64,000 bases of DNA from Paracoccaceae bacterium (GTDB lineage Bacteria > Pseudomonadota > Alphaproteobacteria > Rhodobacterales > Rhodobacteraceae). The notes under the pieces were generated by a model. That model had not been told where the DNA came from. It saw nothing but the letters and a program-made list of their open reading frames with translations, and searched no databases. Shown in pieces: positions 17,769 through 26,155 of the stretch. Each line of letters starts with the position of its first letter. Positions within the stretch are counted from its first letter, which is position 1. The translations under genes were made by a program, and so were the position numbers. The stretch spans positions 62,001 to 126,000 of the forward strand of contig JAFWNM010000028.1 of the NCBI GenBank assembly GCA_017510335.1, written 5' to 3'.

Positions 17769-18556
17769 GCAAGGCACCATCCATTCCCCCGCGCTTTCGT
17801 GCGCCATCCGCACTGACATGGGTGTTGGTGGTGGGGTTTGCTGCGTTCTTCATTCAGGGGCTGATCGCGTCGAACATATCGATTGACCGGCTGGTGCGCG
17901 GGGCCAACAACCTTGTGCGCTTTATCGGGCAGGCGGTGCCGCCTGACTTTTCGCGCGCGCCCAATATCGCAGATGCCATGTTGGAGACGCTGAATATCGC
18001 AATTGTGGGCGTCACTTTCGGGTGTCTGCTTTCGATCCCGCTTGCCTTGCTGGCCGCGCGCAACACTGCACCCAATGCCATGATCCGCACATTGGCACGG
18101 TTCATCATTTCAGTATCGCGCACTGTCCCGGACCTGATCTGGGCGCTGATTTTTGTTGTGACTGTCGGGCTGGGGCCGCTGGCCGGTATTCTGGCCATCA
18201 TCATGGACACAATCGGCTTTGCCGCGCGTTTTTATTCAGAACGGTTCGAGGAAGTCCAGAAAGGCCCGTCAGAGGCGCTGACCTCCACAGGTGCAGGCCG
18301 CTTGTCGGTCATCTTCGGGGCCATCCTGCCCGAAAGCTTCGCATCCATGACCGCAACATCGCTGTTCAGTGTAGAAAAGGCGATCCGGTCAGCGGTGACG
18401 CTTGGGCTTGTGGGTGCGGGCGGCATTGGCGTGGAACTGTCAACCGCCATGCGCCTGTTCCGCTATGATCAGGCGGCCGCGATTATCCTTGTCATTCTTG
18501 TGGTCGTGATTGTGTTCGAACACATATCGTCAAGCATTCGAAAGCGGATCATCTGA
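17765..18556 (+). CDS. PhnE-type ABC transporter permease
   Basis: This 263-residue inner-membrane protein has about six hydrophobic helices and the BPD_transp_1 coupling region with EALTSTGAGRLSVIFGAILPE, where the EAA-loop meets the ATPase. IADAMLETLNIAIVGVTFG and SRTVPDLIWALIFVV match PhnE/PtxC. Only one permease gene is present, so it probably works as a homodimer. It ends the three-gene transporter operon and is followed by 433 bp without a recognisable gene. Confidence 0.87.
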   Translation: MSKAPSIPPRFRAPSALTWVLVVGFAAFFIQGLIASNISIDRLVRGANNLVRFIGQAVPPDFSRAPNIADAMLETLNIAIVGVTFGCLLSIPLALLAARNTAPNAMIRTLARFIISVSRTVPDLIWALIFVVTVGLGPLAGILAIIMDTIGFAARFYSERFEEVQKGPSEALTSTGAGRLSVIFGAILPESFASMTATSLFSVEKAIRSAVTLGLVGAGGIGVELSTAMRLFRYDQAAAIILVILVVVIVFEHISSSIRKRII

Positions 18557-18989
18557 CCGGGCGCCATAGCGGCCTGTTCTGGCACCGCCTGTCACGGACA
18601 CCAATGCGCGTGGTGGCGCAAATGCGCCGTTTTGCGCCTTTCATTGACGCGAGTAGATAATTCGCCCCGTGTTTTATCGAAATTTCAAGGCCAAAACAGC
18701 CCATCCGCTTTTTGAAAACGCTTTGGCACATGTCGCGGCGGTTTGCCTCCCTCGCGCAGATCGACTATGTGAAGTCCGATAAAAGTGCTGCTGCGCACGA
18801 TGCGGAAGGCTGCGGGATGTCCCGTTTGCATAAGCGGCCCTTTCCTTTGATCTGGATGCGGTCGGCACCGCAGGGGAGTTTTCATATGCGCCGTGTGTGC
18901 AAGGCGTCGTCGCAATGGGGCAAATTCGGGGATAACGGGGCCTGGACCAGCACCCCAGCCTCCGCCGCAAACAGTTTGAAGATACAAAA
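18557..18989. other. Gene-free interval before dusA
   Basis: This 433-bp stretch shows no protein with a recognisable domain in any frame. A TTGACG hexamer lies near 18643-18648 and the segment 18655-18700 is AT-rich, so promoters may lie here. No tRNA-like or strong terminator-like structure was found. Confidence 0.4.
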
Positions 18990-19994
18990 ATGAAACCAAG
19001 TCAGAATGCTAGACTATCGGTTGCGCCGATGATGGATTGGACCGACAGGCATTGCCGGTTCTTTCATCGTCAATTTTCGCGCCACAGCCTGCTTTATACG
19101 GAAATGGTGACCGCGCCTGCGCTGGTGCGCGGCGGGGCGGTGCATTTGCTGGACCATGATCCAGCCGAGCATCCGGTTGCGTTGCAACTTGGCGGGTCTG
19201 ATCCGCGCGAACTGGCGCGGGCGGCGGCGCTTGGCTGGCAGGCGGGGTATCAGGAAATCAACCTGAATTGTGGCTGCCCGTCCGACAGGGTGCAATCGGG
19301 CAGTTTCGGGGCGGTGCTGATGGAATATCCTGCGCTTGTCGGCGACATATGCGCCGCCATGATCGCGGCCAGCCCCGCAGAGGTGACAGTGAAATGCCGC
19401 ATCGGTGTCGATGACCAGATACCGCAAGAAGTGCTGCCGGAGTTTCTGGACACGCTTGGCAAGGCAGGGGTGCGCCGTGTCATCATTCATGCCCGCAAGG
19501 CCTGGCTGCAAGGGTTGTCGCCCAAGGACAACCGCGAAATTCCGCCGTTGGACTATCCGCTGGTTGTGGCGATGAAAGCCGCGTTTCCGCAACTGCATAT
19601 TTCGGTCAATGGCGGGATCACTTCGCTTGTGCTGGCGCGAGATTTGCTGGATCAGGGGCTTGACGGGGTGATGATCGGGCGCGCGGCCTATCAGCGGCCT
19701 GCCGATATTTTGCAAGATGCAGATCGCCTGATATTCGACGACATGGGGCAGGCGCAGGATGCGTTTGGCGTGCTGGAGGGCATGCGCCCCTATATTCAGC
19801 GCGAAATGTCCCGGGGGGTGCGGTTGGCCAGCATCACGCGCCACATGCTGGGGCTGTTTGCGGGCAAGCCGGGTGCGCGGGCATGGCGTCGCGTGCTGTC
19901 GGAAAACGCGCATCGCGCGGGTGCCGGGCCAGAGGTTCTGGATATGGCGCTAGCTGCGGTGCAGGCCGCGGCCATGCAACCCAGCGCCGACTGA
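18990..19994 (+). CDS. dusA: tRNA-dihydrouridine(20/20a) synthase
   Basis: The 334-residue flavoenzyme reduces uridines in the D-loop of tRNA with NADPH. The DusA-type start LSVAPMMDWTDRHCRFFHRQ and FMN-barrel motifs QLGGSDPRELARAA, EINLNCGCPSDRVQSGSFGA (catalytic Cys within) and ISVNGGIT are present. The C-terminal helical tRNA-binding domain ends the protein. Length is typical for DusA. Upstream is a gene-free interval; downstream the neighbour is on the other strand, so it is probably a single-gene transcript. Confidence 0.95.
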   Translation: MKPSQNARLSVAPMMDWTDRHCRFFHRQFSRHSLLYTEMVTAPALVRGGAVHLLDHDPAEHPVALQLGGSDPRELARAAALGWQAGYQEINLNCGCPSDRVQSGSFGAVLMEYPALVGDICAAMIAASPAEVTVKCRIGVDDQIPQEVLPEFLDTLGKAGVRRVIIHARKAWLQGLSPKDNREIPPLDYPLVVAMKAAFPQLHISVNGGITSLVLARDLLDQGLDGVMIGRAAYQRPADILQDADRLIFDDMGQAQDAFGVLEGMRPYIQREMSRGVRLASITRHMLGLFAGKPGARAWRRVLSENAHRAGAGPEVLDMALAAVQAAAMQPSAD

Positions 19995-20048
19995 CGTTCC
20001 TGCGACCGTGGGGGCGGGGGTGTTGCGTGCATATGCGGCACCTCGCGG

Positions 20049-20378
20049 TCAGCATGCGTGTATCTGGCGCAGAACGGCGGTCCGGTTCTGTTGTGCCCGC
20101 AGGGTTGCCGTTTCGGCCATCAGCGCGGCCATGACAAGCACATGCTCCGCCACGCGCCAGCCCGCATCATGGTGGCGCCGTGCCTGTTCCATTGCTGCTT
20201 CCAGCGTTGTCAGTTGCTCGATCGCCTGTTGCGGTGGGGGCAGGGCGCTTGCCATTGGCAGGCCCAGCACCCTGGGCAGGACTGTGTCACGGGTGTAGTC
20301 CCCCGTCGCATGCCGCGCCGCCACAACCAAAAGGCGAGGGCGAATTGTCGTTTCCAAAGTGTTGCGCAGCGTTTTCAT
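20049..20378 (-). CDS. DUF6477-type small protein
   Basis: This 109-residue protein of unknown function begins MKTLRNTLETTIRPRLLVVA and resembles the DUF6477 family of Rhodobacterales from memory of that family. It is rich in Ala, Arg and Leu and appears helical, with a segment of alternating Ala/Glu/Gln in the middle (about 45-75). It has no signal peptide or membrane helix. CAGGAG stands 8 bases before the ATG. It is divergent from the DUF6456 gene over about 190 bp, an arrangement that suggests shared control. Confidence 0.7.
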   Translation of the reverse strand: MKTLRNTLETTIRPRLLVVAARHATGDYTRDTVLPRVLGLPMASALPPPQQAIEQLTTLEAAMEQARRHHDAGWRVAEHVLVMAALMAETATLRAQQNRTAVLRQIHAC

Positions 20379-20570
20379 ACCCGAACTCCTGAATCATCAA
20401 GACAACCATCTTGCCATGGAAAACGGGGTGTTGCGTCAATGGCGCGGCTGCGCGCGATGCGTTCAGCAGGGTTTATTGTTTCTTTGCGATGATCGCCGGA
20501 AGCTCGAATGTTTAGAAATCGGTAACCAATGCAATCTTAGGTGGTGTTGTAAAATAGGAGCATGATCCTG

Positions 20571-21650
20571 ATGAGTGCGAACCCGTGCCGACCCGCAGAA
20601 CCCCACCCCTGTCAGGTGGAAAAGCTTACAGACTGGGTGCCAGAGGGGGTCAGGGTGTATTTGTCGCACACGGCGGGGGGGCTGTCCTTGCGCGCGATCG
20701 CACGCAAACGGGGGTGTCATCCCTCTACGGTGTTGCGGCAGGTGCGCAGGTTCGAAAACCGCCGCGATGATCCGCTTGTTGATGACGCGCTTACCCGTCT
20801 GGACAATGCCATGCGCGGACCATTGCCCGGTCCATACCGAAGGGAACCTGCCATGAAACCAGCCAAAACCGGCCCTGTGCATACAAATCTTGCTGCCACA
20901 GGCGCAGATGAAGATGTGATGGTTGTGTTGCGCCACCTGAAAACGCCCGGTGCAGTTTTGGTGGTTGCCGCCCAGATGCCCAAAGCGGTGGTCATGCTGG
21001 AAACCAGCAGCGGCACGACACAGCGTATTGCGGTGCTGGATCGTGACATCGCCGAGGTAATGGCCCTGCACGACTGGATATGCTGTTCGCGTCCCGGGCG
21101 GGTGGCGTGCTATCGCATTACCCCAACGGGCGAGGCGGCATTGCTGGCGCATGGGGCCAATGACGCGCATGCGCCAGCAACGGATGCGGGCGGCGTTGGA
21201 CGGCGGGCGCGCTATGGGCAGGCAGAAACCCCTGTCAGCATTCTGGCGCGCCGGCGGGAAAAATCCGGCAAGCTGTTTTTGCACCCTGACCTGGCCGCTA
21301 CCGCCGAACGCCTGCGCGAGGATTATGTCATGGCGCAACTGGACAATGTGCCGCTGCAGCCTGTTGAAAACCTTGTAGAAGTGCTGAAAGGGCGCAAGTC
21401 GCCCGGCCCCAATATTGCAGCCCCCGGAACACGGGCGGCGCGCCTGCGTGTGCTGGATGTGCTGCGTGATCTGGGGCCGGGGTTGGGCGATATTGCGCTG
21501 CGCTGTTGCTGCTATCTGGAAGGGGTGGAATCGGCAGAAACCGCGCTGGGGTGGTCCGCGCGTTCGGGCAAGATTGTGTTGCGCATCGCGCTGCAGCGGC
21601 TGAAAATCCGCTATGACCAAATGGGCAAGGACACGGCCCTGATGGGGTGA
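20571..21650 (+). CDS. DUF6456 / helix-turn-helix protein
   Basis: This is a 359-residue cytoplasmic protein. Residues about 30-55 (LSLRAIARKRGCHPSTVLRQVRRFENRR) form a clear helix-turn-helix, so it probably binds DNA. The C-terminal part, PVSILARRREKSGKLFLHPDLAATAERLREDY to the end, matches the DUF6456 domain of alphaproteobacteria, of unknown function. The ATG at 20571 is preferred over 20562 because the AGGAG site is about 10 bases before 20571 and only one base before 20562. A role in global or cell-cycle regulation is possible but not shown by the sequence. Confidence 0.72.
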   Translation: MSANPCRPAEPHPCQVEKLTDWVPEGVRVYLSHTAGGLSLRAIARKRGCHPSTVLRQVRRFENRRDDPLVDDALTRLDNAMRGPLPGPYRREPAMKPAKTGPVHTNLAATGADEDVMVVLRHLKTPGAVLVVAAQMPKAVVMLETSSGTTQRIAVLDRDIAEVMALHDWICCSRPGRVACYRITPTGEAALLAHGANDAHAPATDAGGVGRRARYGQAETPVSILARRREKSGKLFLHPDLAATAERLREDYVMAQLDNVPLQPVENLVEVLKGRKSPGPNIAAPGTRAARLRVLDVLRDLGPGLGDIALRCCCYLEGVESAETALGWSARSGKIVLRIALQRLKIRYDQMGKDTALMG

Positions 21651-21665
21651 ACGGCCCTTCGGGCG

Positions 21666-23516
21666 TCAGGCGTTCTGCGCACCATCAAGCGCTTCTTGCG
21701 CGGCCACCCACATGGTTTCAGCGCGGTCCAGCGCTTCCATCACTTCGGTATATTTGCGCTGCCATACCCCCAGATCCCCTTCGCGGCCCTGTTCATACAA
21801 TTCGGTATCGGCCAGTTTTGTGGCCAGTTTGCTGCGCATGTCTTCCAGCTTTTCGATGCGGGCTTCGGCCTTGCGCAGGTCACTGCGCAGCATGGCGATA
21901 TCTTCGCGGGTGGCGCGCTTGGGTTTGGGCGCGCTTGGCTTTTCGCGGGCGGGTTTGTCATCATTGGACAACAGGAACGCACGATAGCTTTCAAGATCAC
22001 CTTCATAGGGGGTGACCTTGCCGCCAGATACCAGCCACAGCCTGTCGGCCACCAGCGACAGCAAATGCATGTCATGGCTGACCAGCACAACTGCGCCGGT
22101 ATAGACTGTCAGCGCATCCACAAGCGCTTCGCGCGATTCGATGTCCAGGTGGTTGGTCGGTTCGTCCAGAATCAGCATATGCGGCGCATCCAGCGTGGCC
22201 AGCAGCAGCGAAAGGCGCGCTTTTTGTCCCCCCGACAGGCGTGCAACCACGGTTTCCGCCTGATCGGCCATCAGCCCGAACCCTGCCAGACGCGCGCGCA
22301 GGCGCGGTGGCGCTTCGGCAGGGCGCATCCGTTGCAGGTGTTGCAGGGGTGTTTCATCCAGTTCCAGTTCATCAACCTGATGCTGGGCGAAATACCCCAC
22401 GCGCAGCTTGTTGGCGCGAGTCATCTGGCCATTGCCTTCCAGCTTGCCGGCCAGCAATTTCGACAGGGTTGATTTGCCTTCGCCATTGCGCCCCAGAAGG
22501 GCAATGCGGTCATCCTGATCAATGCGCAGTTCCAGCCCCCGCAGCACATGCGGGCCACCATAGCCCACCGCGACCCCGTCCAGCCGCAAAATGAGCGGCG
22601 ACAGTTCTTCTGGCGCGGGAAAGGTGAAAACATGGCGCGCGGCTTCCGATGGCGGCGTGATGGGCGTCAGCTTTTCCAGCATTTTCAGCCGCGACTGCGC
22701 TTGTTTCGCCTTTGACGCCTTCGCGCGGAAACGGTCCACGAATTTCTGCATATGGTCGCGTTTAAGCGACACTTTCTGCGCCTCGGCGGCCAGAACAGCG
22801 CGCTGTTCGGCGCGGGTGCGCGCGAATGTGTCGTAGCTGCCCGCATATAGCGTCAGTTTGCGGTCTTCCAGATGCAGGATATGGCTCACCGCGCGGTTCA
22901 GCAATCCGCGATCATGGCTGATAATAAGGACTGTGTGCGGGTATTTGGCCAGATAGCTTTCCAGCCATAGCGCGCCTTCAAGATCCAGATAGTTGGTCGG
23001 TTCGTCCAACAGCAGCAAGTCAGGCTGCGCAAACAGCACCCCCGCCAGCGCAACCCGCATTCGCCAGCCGCCCGAAAAATCCGAACAGGGGCGCGCTTGT
23101 GCGGCAGTGTCAAACCCAAGCCCCTTCAGGATGGAACTTGCCCGCCCTTCTGCGGACCATGCGTCAATATCGGCAAGGCGCGTCTGGACAGCGGCAACGC
23201 GGGCAGGGTCGGTTGTTGTTTCGGCCTCGGCCATCAGGGCGGCGCGTTCCACATCGGCTTGCAGCACTGTTTCCAGCAGGGATGTGGACGATGACGGCAC
23301 TTCTTGCGCGACACCCCCGATGCGCGCGCGCGACGGCAGCGTGATGGCCCCGCCTTCCAGTGGCAGATCGCCCTTGATCATGCGAAACAGCGTGGTTTTT
23401 CCCGTGCCGTTGCGCCCGACCAGCCCGACCTTGTGGCCTGTGGGAATATTGGCTGATGCCCCTTCAAACAGGGGTCTGCCTTCGATGGAGAATGAGATGT
23501 CGTCTATATGCAGCAT
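21666..23516 (-). CDS. ABC-F family ATPase
   Basis: This 616-residue cytoplasmic protein has two ABC domains and no membrane segments. The first has Walker A GRNGTGKTT (about 38-46), signature FSGGWRMRVALA and Walker B LLLLDEPTNYLD. The second has GRNGEGKST, LSGGQKARLSLL and LILDEPTNHLD. Between them lies the basic P-site tRNA interaction motif region (about 235-285), rich in Lys/Arg/Gln. A C-terminal coiled coil follows (about 530-616). This is the Uup/YheS-like architecture acting on ribosomes. The start was chosen at 23516, where the conserved MLHIDDISFSIEGRPLF begins; the upstream frame is non-conserved. Confidence 0.88.
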   Translation of the reverse strand: MLHIDDISFSIEGRPLFEGASANIPTGHKVGLVGRNGTGKTTLFRMIKGDLPLEGGAITLPSRARIGGVAQEVPSSSTSLLETVLQADVERAALMAEAETTTDPARVAAVQTRLADIDAWSAEGRASSILKGLGFDTAAQARPCSDFSGGWRMRVALAGVLFAQPDLLLLDEPTNYLDLEGALWLESYLAKYPHTVLIISHDRGLLNRAVSHILHLEDRKLTLYAGSYDTFARTRAEQRAVLAAEAQKVSLKRDHMQKFVDRFRAKASKAKQAQSRLKMLEKLTPITPPSEAARHVFTFPAPEELSPLILRLDGVAVGYGGPHVLRGLELRIDQDDRIALLGRNGEGKSTLSKLLAGKLEGNGQMTRANKLRVGYFAQHQVDELELDETPLQHLQRMRPAEAPPRLRARLAGFGLMADQAETVVARLSGGQKARLSLLLATLDAPHMLILDEPTNHLDIESREALVDALTVYTGAVVLVSHDMHLLSLVADRLWLVSGGKVTPYEGDLESYRAFLLSNDDKPAREKPSAPKPKRATREDIAMLRSDLRKAEARIEKLEDMRSKLATKLADTELYEQGREGDLGVWQRKYTEVMEALDRAETMWVAAQEALDGAQNA

Positions 23517-23575
23517 GTGCGCGAAGTGCCTGTAAATCAGCGGGGCGTCAAGGTGGCCTTCGCAATGCGGATATG

Positions 23576-23606
23576 AAAACCCCCGGCGCAAGGTGGCGGC
23601 CGGGGG
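23576..23606 (-). terminator. Intrinsic terminator of the DsbA-like gene
   Basis: On the minus strand CCCCCGGC and GCCGGGGG pair over an 11-base loop and are followed by TTTT. It lies 30 bp after the stop of the DsbA-like gene. Confidence 0.7.
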
Positions 23607-23637
23607 GCAGATGGTCGTAAAACGGCGGGCGTTGCGT

Positions 23638-24498
23638 TCACTCGCGCAGGTTTTCGGCCACCAGCGCCAGCGTATCGGCGGGCACAAAGCCGCGCAGGAA
23701 TTCGGTTTCCATGATGAAGCTGGGCGTGCCGCTGATTTGCAGACGTTGGGCCAGCGCGCGGTTTTCGGACAGAATGGTGGTGATGTCGTCATCATTGAGC
23801 ATCGCCAGCACCGCGTCACCGTCCAGGCCCAGATCCACCGCAAGATCGGTCAGCATGTCGGGGCTGTAGCGCCCCTCATACTGGATCAGGGCGGAATGCG
23901 CGGCGCCATAGGCGTCATCCCCGGCCAGTTTCTTGACTGCAATTGCAAAGCGCGACGCCAGTTCCGATTCTGGGCCAAGGATGGGGAATTCCTTGATGAT
24001 CAGGCGCACATTTCCGTCCTGTTCCAGAAAGTCTGTCACTTCGGGATAGGCGCGTTTGCAAAAACCGCACTGATAATCCATGAATTCCACAAGTGTCAGG
24101 TCCCCGTCAGGGTTGCCGCCGACCCATGAATACCCGTCATTGAAGATTTCGTCATAATTGGCATCAATCAGCGCAAGGTCCATACCGGCCTGCGATGCAG
24201 TGTTGCGCATTTCATATTCGGCCACGGCTTCGAAAATGACTTCGGGGTTTTGCAACAGGTAGCTGCGCACCTTCTCGCCGAATTCGGCATCGACTGCGAT
24301 TGTGTCGGGCAGGGGTTGTGCGCCCAGTTGCGCCAGTGCCGCATCTGCGGTGTCGGGTTGGGTGGAGGTGGTTGCCTCTGTTTGCGCGGGTGTGTCCAGC
24401 GGGGCGGACCCGCCGGCGCTGGACAATACCAGAACCCCAAGGGCCGCCGCCGCCATGCAGGTTCCGATAAGGGCGGTGTCGGTCACGGGAAGGGTCAT
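23638..24498 (-). CDS. DsbA-like thiol oxidoreductase
   Basis: This 286-residue protein has an N-terminal membrane anchor or signal (about residues 9-29) followed by a Pro/Thr/Ala-rich linker (about 30-60). A leading helical part is followed by a DsbA/ScsC-type thioredoxin fold with active site CGFC (144-147) in VEFMDYQCGFCKRAYPEV, and the cis-proline loop SGTPSF. It should act in the periplasm on disulfide formation or isomerisation. The helical N-terminal segment before the fold is seen in trimeric Com1/BdbD-like members. It is transcribed alone, with its own terminator. Confidence 0.85.
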   Translation of the reverse strand: MTLPVTDTALIGTCMAAAALGVLVLSSAGGSAPLDTPAQTEATTSTQPDTADAALAQLGAQPLPDTIAVDAEFGEKVRSYLLQNPEVIFEAVAEYEMRNTASQAGMDLALIDANYDEIFNDGYSWVGGNPDGDLTLVEFMDYQCGFCKRAYPEVTDFLEQDGNVRLIIKEFPILGPESELASRFAIAVKKLAGDDAYGAAHSALIQYEGRYSPDMLTDLAVDLGLDGDAVLAMLNDDDITTILSENRALAQRLQISGTPSFIMETEFLRGFVPADTLALVAENLRE

Positions 24499-24645
24499 AC
24501 GCTACTCCTTGTGAAACTGGCCTTGCGCTGCGTTGCACCTGAAGGCCGGAAAAATGTTCTTTGCATTCTTAAACCCTGTCGAACCGGCAGAATCAACCCA
24601 AAGGATATGGACAAAACGCCGCTTTCGCAGATTTGATCGCCCCAG

Positions 24646-24686
24646 TGGCAAATCCCGCCGGGCAGGGGCGGGATGGGCATTTGCCA
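24646..24686. repeat. Hairpin upstream of the amidase gene
   Basis: TGGCAAAT (24646-24653) pairs with ATTTGCCA (24679-24686), and inside it CCCGCC pairs with GGCGGG with an asymmetric bulge. The structure stands in the 250-bp gap between the divergent DsbA-like and amidase genes. Its role is unknown. Confidence 0.4.
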
Positions 24687-24748
24687 ATGCCGCCGTTCGG
24701 TGTAGGGTCGCCGTCAGGCAGGGCAGGGCAGCAGGCAGACTGGTGATC

Positions 24749-26026
24749 ATGGGCATGAACGTCATTTCGCCAAACAGGGCGGCGCTATGGGTCTTTTGTG
24801 TTCTGGTCGCATCATTGGTGGCACTGGGCGCACAGGCCCAAGGCCGTCTTGGCGCACAGGCCCGCATCCTGCCAGAGGGCACGCAGCTTCAGGCGGATAC
24901 AGAAACCATAACGCTGGATCTGACGTTAAGTCAGGCTGTGCCGTACCGGGTGCGCGTGTTGCCCTTGCCGCCGCGCTTCGTGCTGGATCTGGGAACAGTG
25001 GACTGGGCGCAAGCGGGTCAGGTGTTCATGCTGCCCGCAGTCGGGGTGCGCAACATTCGCAAAGGGCAGCTTGGCAATGGCTGGGCGCGGCTGGTTCTGG
25101 ATATGGACGGGCCATACCTGCCCGAACAGGTCGACCAGCGCGTTGACCCCGACACAGGGCTGGCGCGCATTCAGGTGGTGCTGGCGCGCGTGGCGCGCGA
25201 CAGCTTTGAGCAGCGCGCGACACAGGAACAGGATTTTCTGGCGCGCAACCCTGCAGGCTTGCTGCATCCGCCTGCAGCCGATGACACCCGTGACACCACT
25301 GCGCGCGCTGGCGAACGGGGGCGCCGCCCCGTTGTCATGCTGGACCCTGGCCATGGCGGGGTTGATCCGGGGGCCGAACGTGACGGCGTGCGCGAATCCG
25401 ATCTGGTTCTGGCCTTCGCGCGCACCCTGCGCGAGGAATTGGTCCGGCGCGATCTGGTCGATGTGGCGATGACACGCGACGAGGATGTGTTTGTGTCCCT
25501 TGACGGGCGCATCAGGGCTGCGCGCGCCGCCAATGCCGATATGTTCATTTCCTTGCATGCTGATGCCCTGCCCGAAGGGTTGGCCACGGGAACAGTCGTC
25601 TACCTGCTGGGCGAGGACGAAGGCGATGCGGCCGCGTCCTATCTGGCCGAACGCCATGACCGCGCGGACCTTCTGGCGGGGGTGGATCTTGCGCGCACCA
25701 GCGATGAAATTGCCCGCGTGCTGATGTCGGTTGCATGGCAGGACACGGCACCGCGTTCGCGTCATCTGGCAGAAGCGCTGGTGCAGGGCATTGCACAGAC
25801 CGGGCTGCGCCTGCATCGGCGTCCTGTTCAGGCCGGTGCCTTCAGCGTGTTGCGCGCCCCGGACATGCCATCGGTGCTTATTGAACTGGGGTTCATGTCC
25901 AGCCCGCGCGACATGGCCAATCTGCGCGATCCTGACTGGACATCGCGCATGTCCGGCGCGATTGCCGATGCCATTGAAACATGGCTGGTGGACGATCAGG
26001 CCCAAAGCTTGTTGCGCCGCCAATAG
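24749..26026 (+). CDS. amiC: N-acetylmuramoyl-L-alanine amidase
   Basis: This 425-residue periplasmic zinc enzyme cleaves the peptide side chains from peptidoglycan, mainly during daughter-cell separation. A Sec signal (FCVLVASLVALGAQAQ) is followed by an N-terminal AMIN domain (about 30-125) for septal targeting. The amidase_3 domain then runs from VVMLDPGHGGVDPGAERDG (zinc His near residue 202) through ADMFISLHADAL to PSVLIELGFMSSPRDMANL, which holds the catalytic Glu. The start is not certain: ATG 24749, ATG 24755 and GTG 24743 are all in frame and the ribosome-binding site is weak. The symbol is by architecture. Confidence 0.88.
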   Translation: MGMNVISPNRAALWVFCVLVASLVALGAQAQGRLGAQARILPEGTQLQADTETITLDLTLSQAVPYRVRVLPLPPRFVLDLGTVDWAQAGQVFMLPAVGVRNIRKGQLGNGWARLVLDMDGPYLPEQVDQRVDPDTGLARIQVVLARVARDSFEQRATQEQDFLARNPAGLLHPPAADDTRDTTARAGERGRRPVVMLDPGHGGVDPGAERDGVRESDLVLAFARTLREELVRRDLVDVAMTRDEDVFVSLDGRIRAARAANADMFISLHADALPEGLATGTVVYLLGEDEGDAAASYLAERHDRADLLAGVDLARTSDEIARVLMSVAWQDTAPRSRHLAEALVQGIAQTGLRLHRRPVQAGAFSVLRAPDMPSVLIELGFMSSPRDMANLRDPDWTSRMSGAIADAIETWLVDDQAQSLLRRQ

Positions 26027-26072
26027 CGCGCAGGCGCGGTCACGGCGGCCCGGTGGGGGCGCATCGCGCAAG

Positions 26073-26101
26073 AAACCCGAAATCGTGAAGCGGGGGTTTT
26101 T
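26073..26101 (+). terminator. Candidate terminator after the amidase gene
   Basis: AAACCCG (26073-26079) can pair with CGGGGGTTT (from 26091), and the stem runs into TTTTT. It is short and imperfect, so read-through into the PBP gene is likely. Confidence 0.4.
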
Positions 26102-26155
26102 GACGTGCTGCGCGAATGGGCGTATAAGCGCGCCATCCGGTGCAAGGGGTAACGC

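Noticed and set aside
18557-18989. Possible small RNA or tRNA gene in the 433-bp gap before dusA
   Set aside because: No cloverleaf, no TTCGA-type T-arm and no strong terminator were found; only AT-rich patches.
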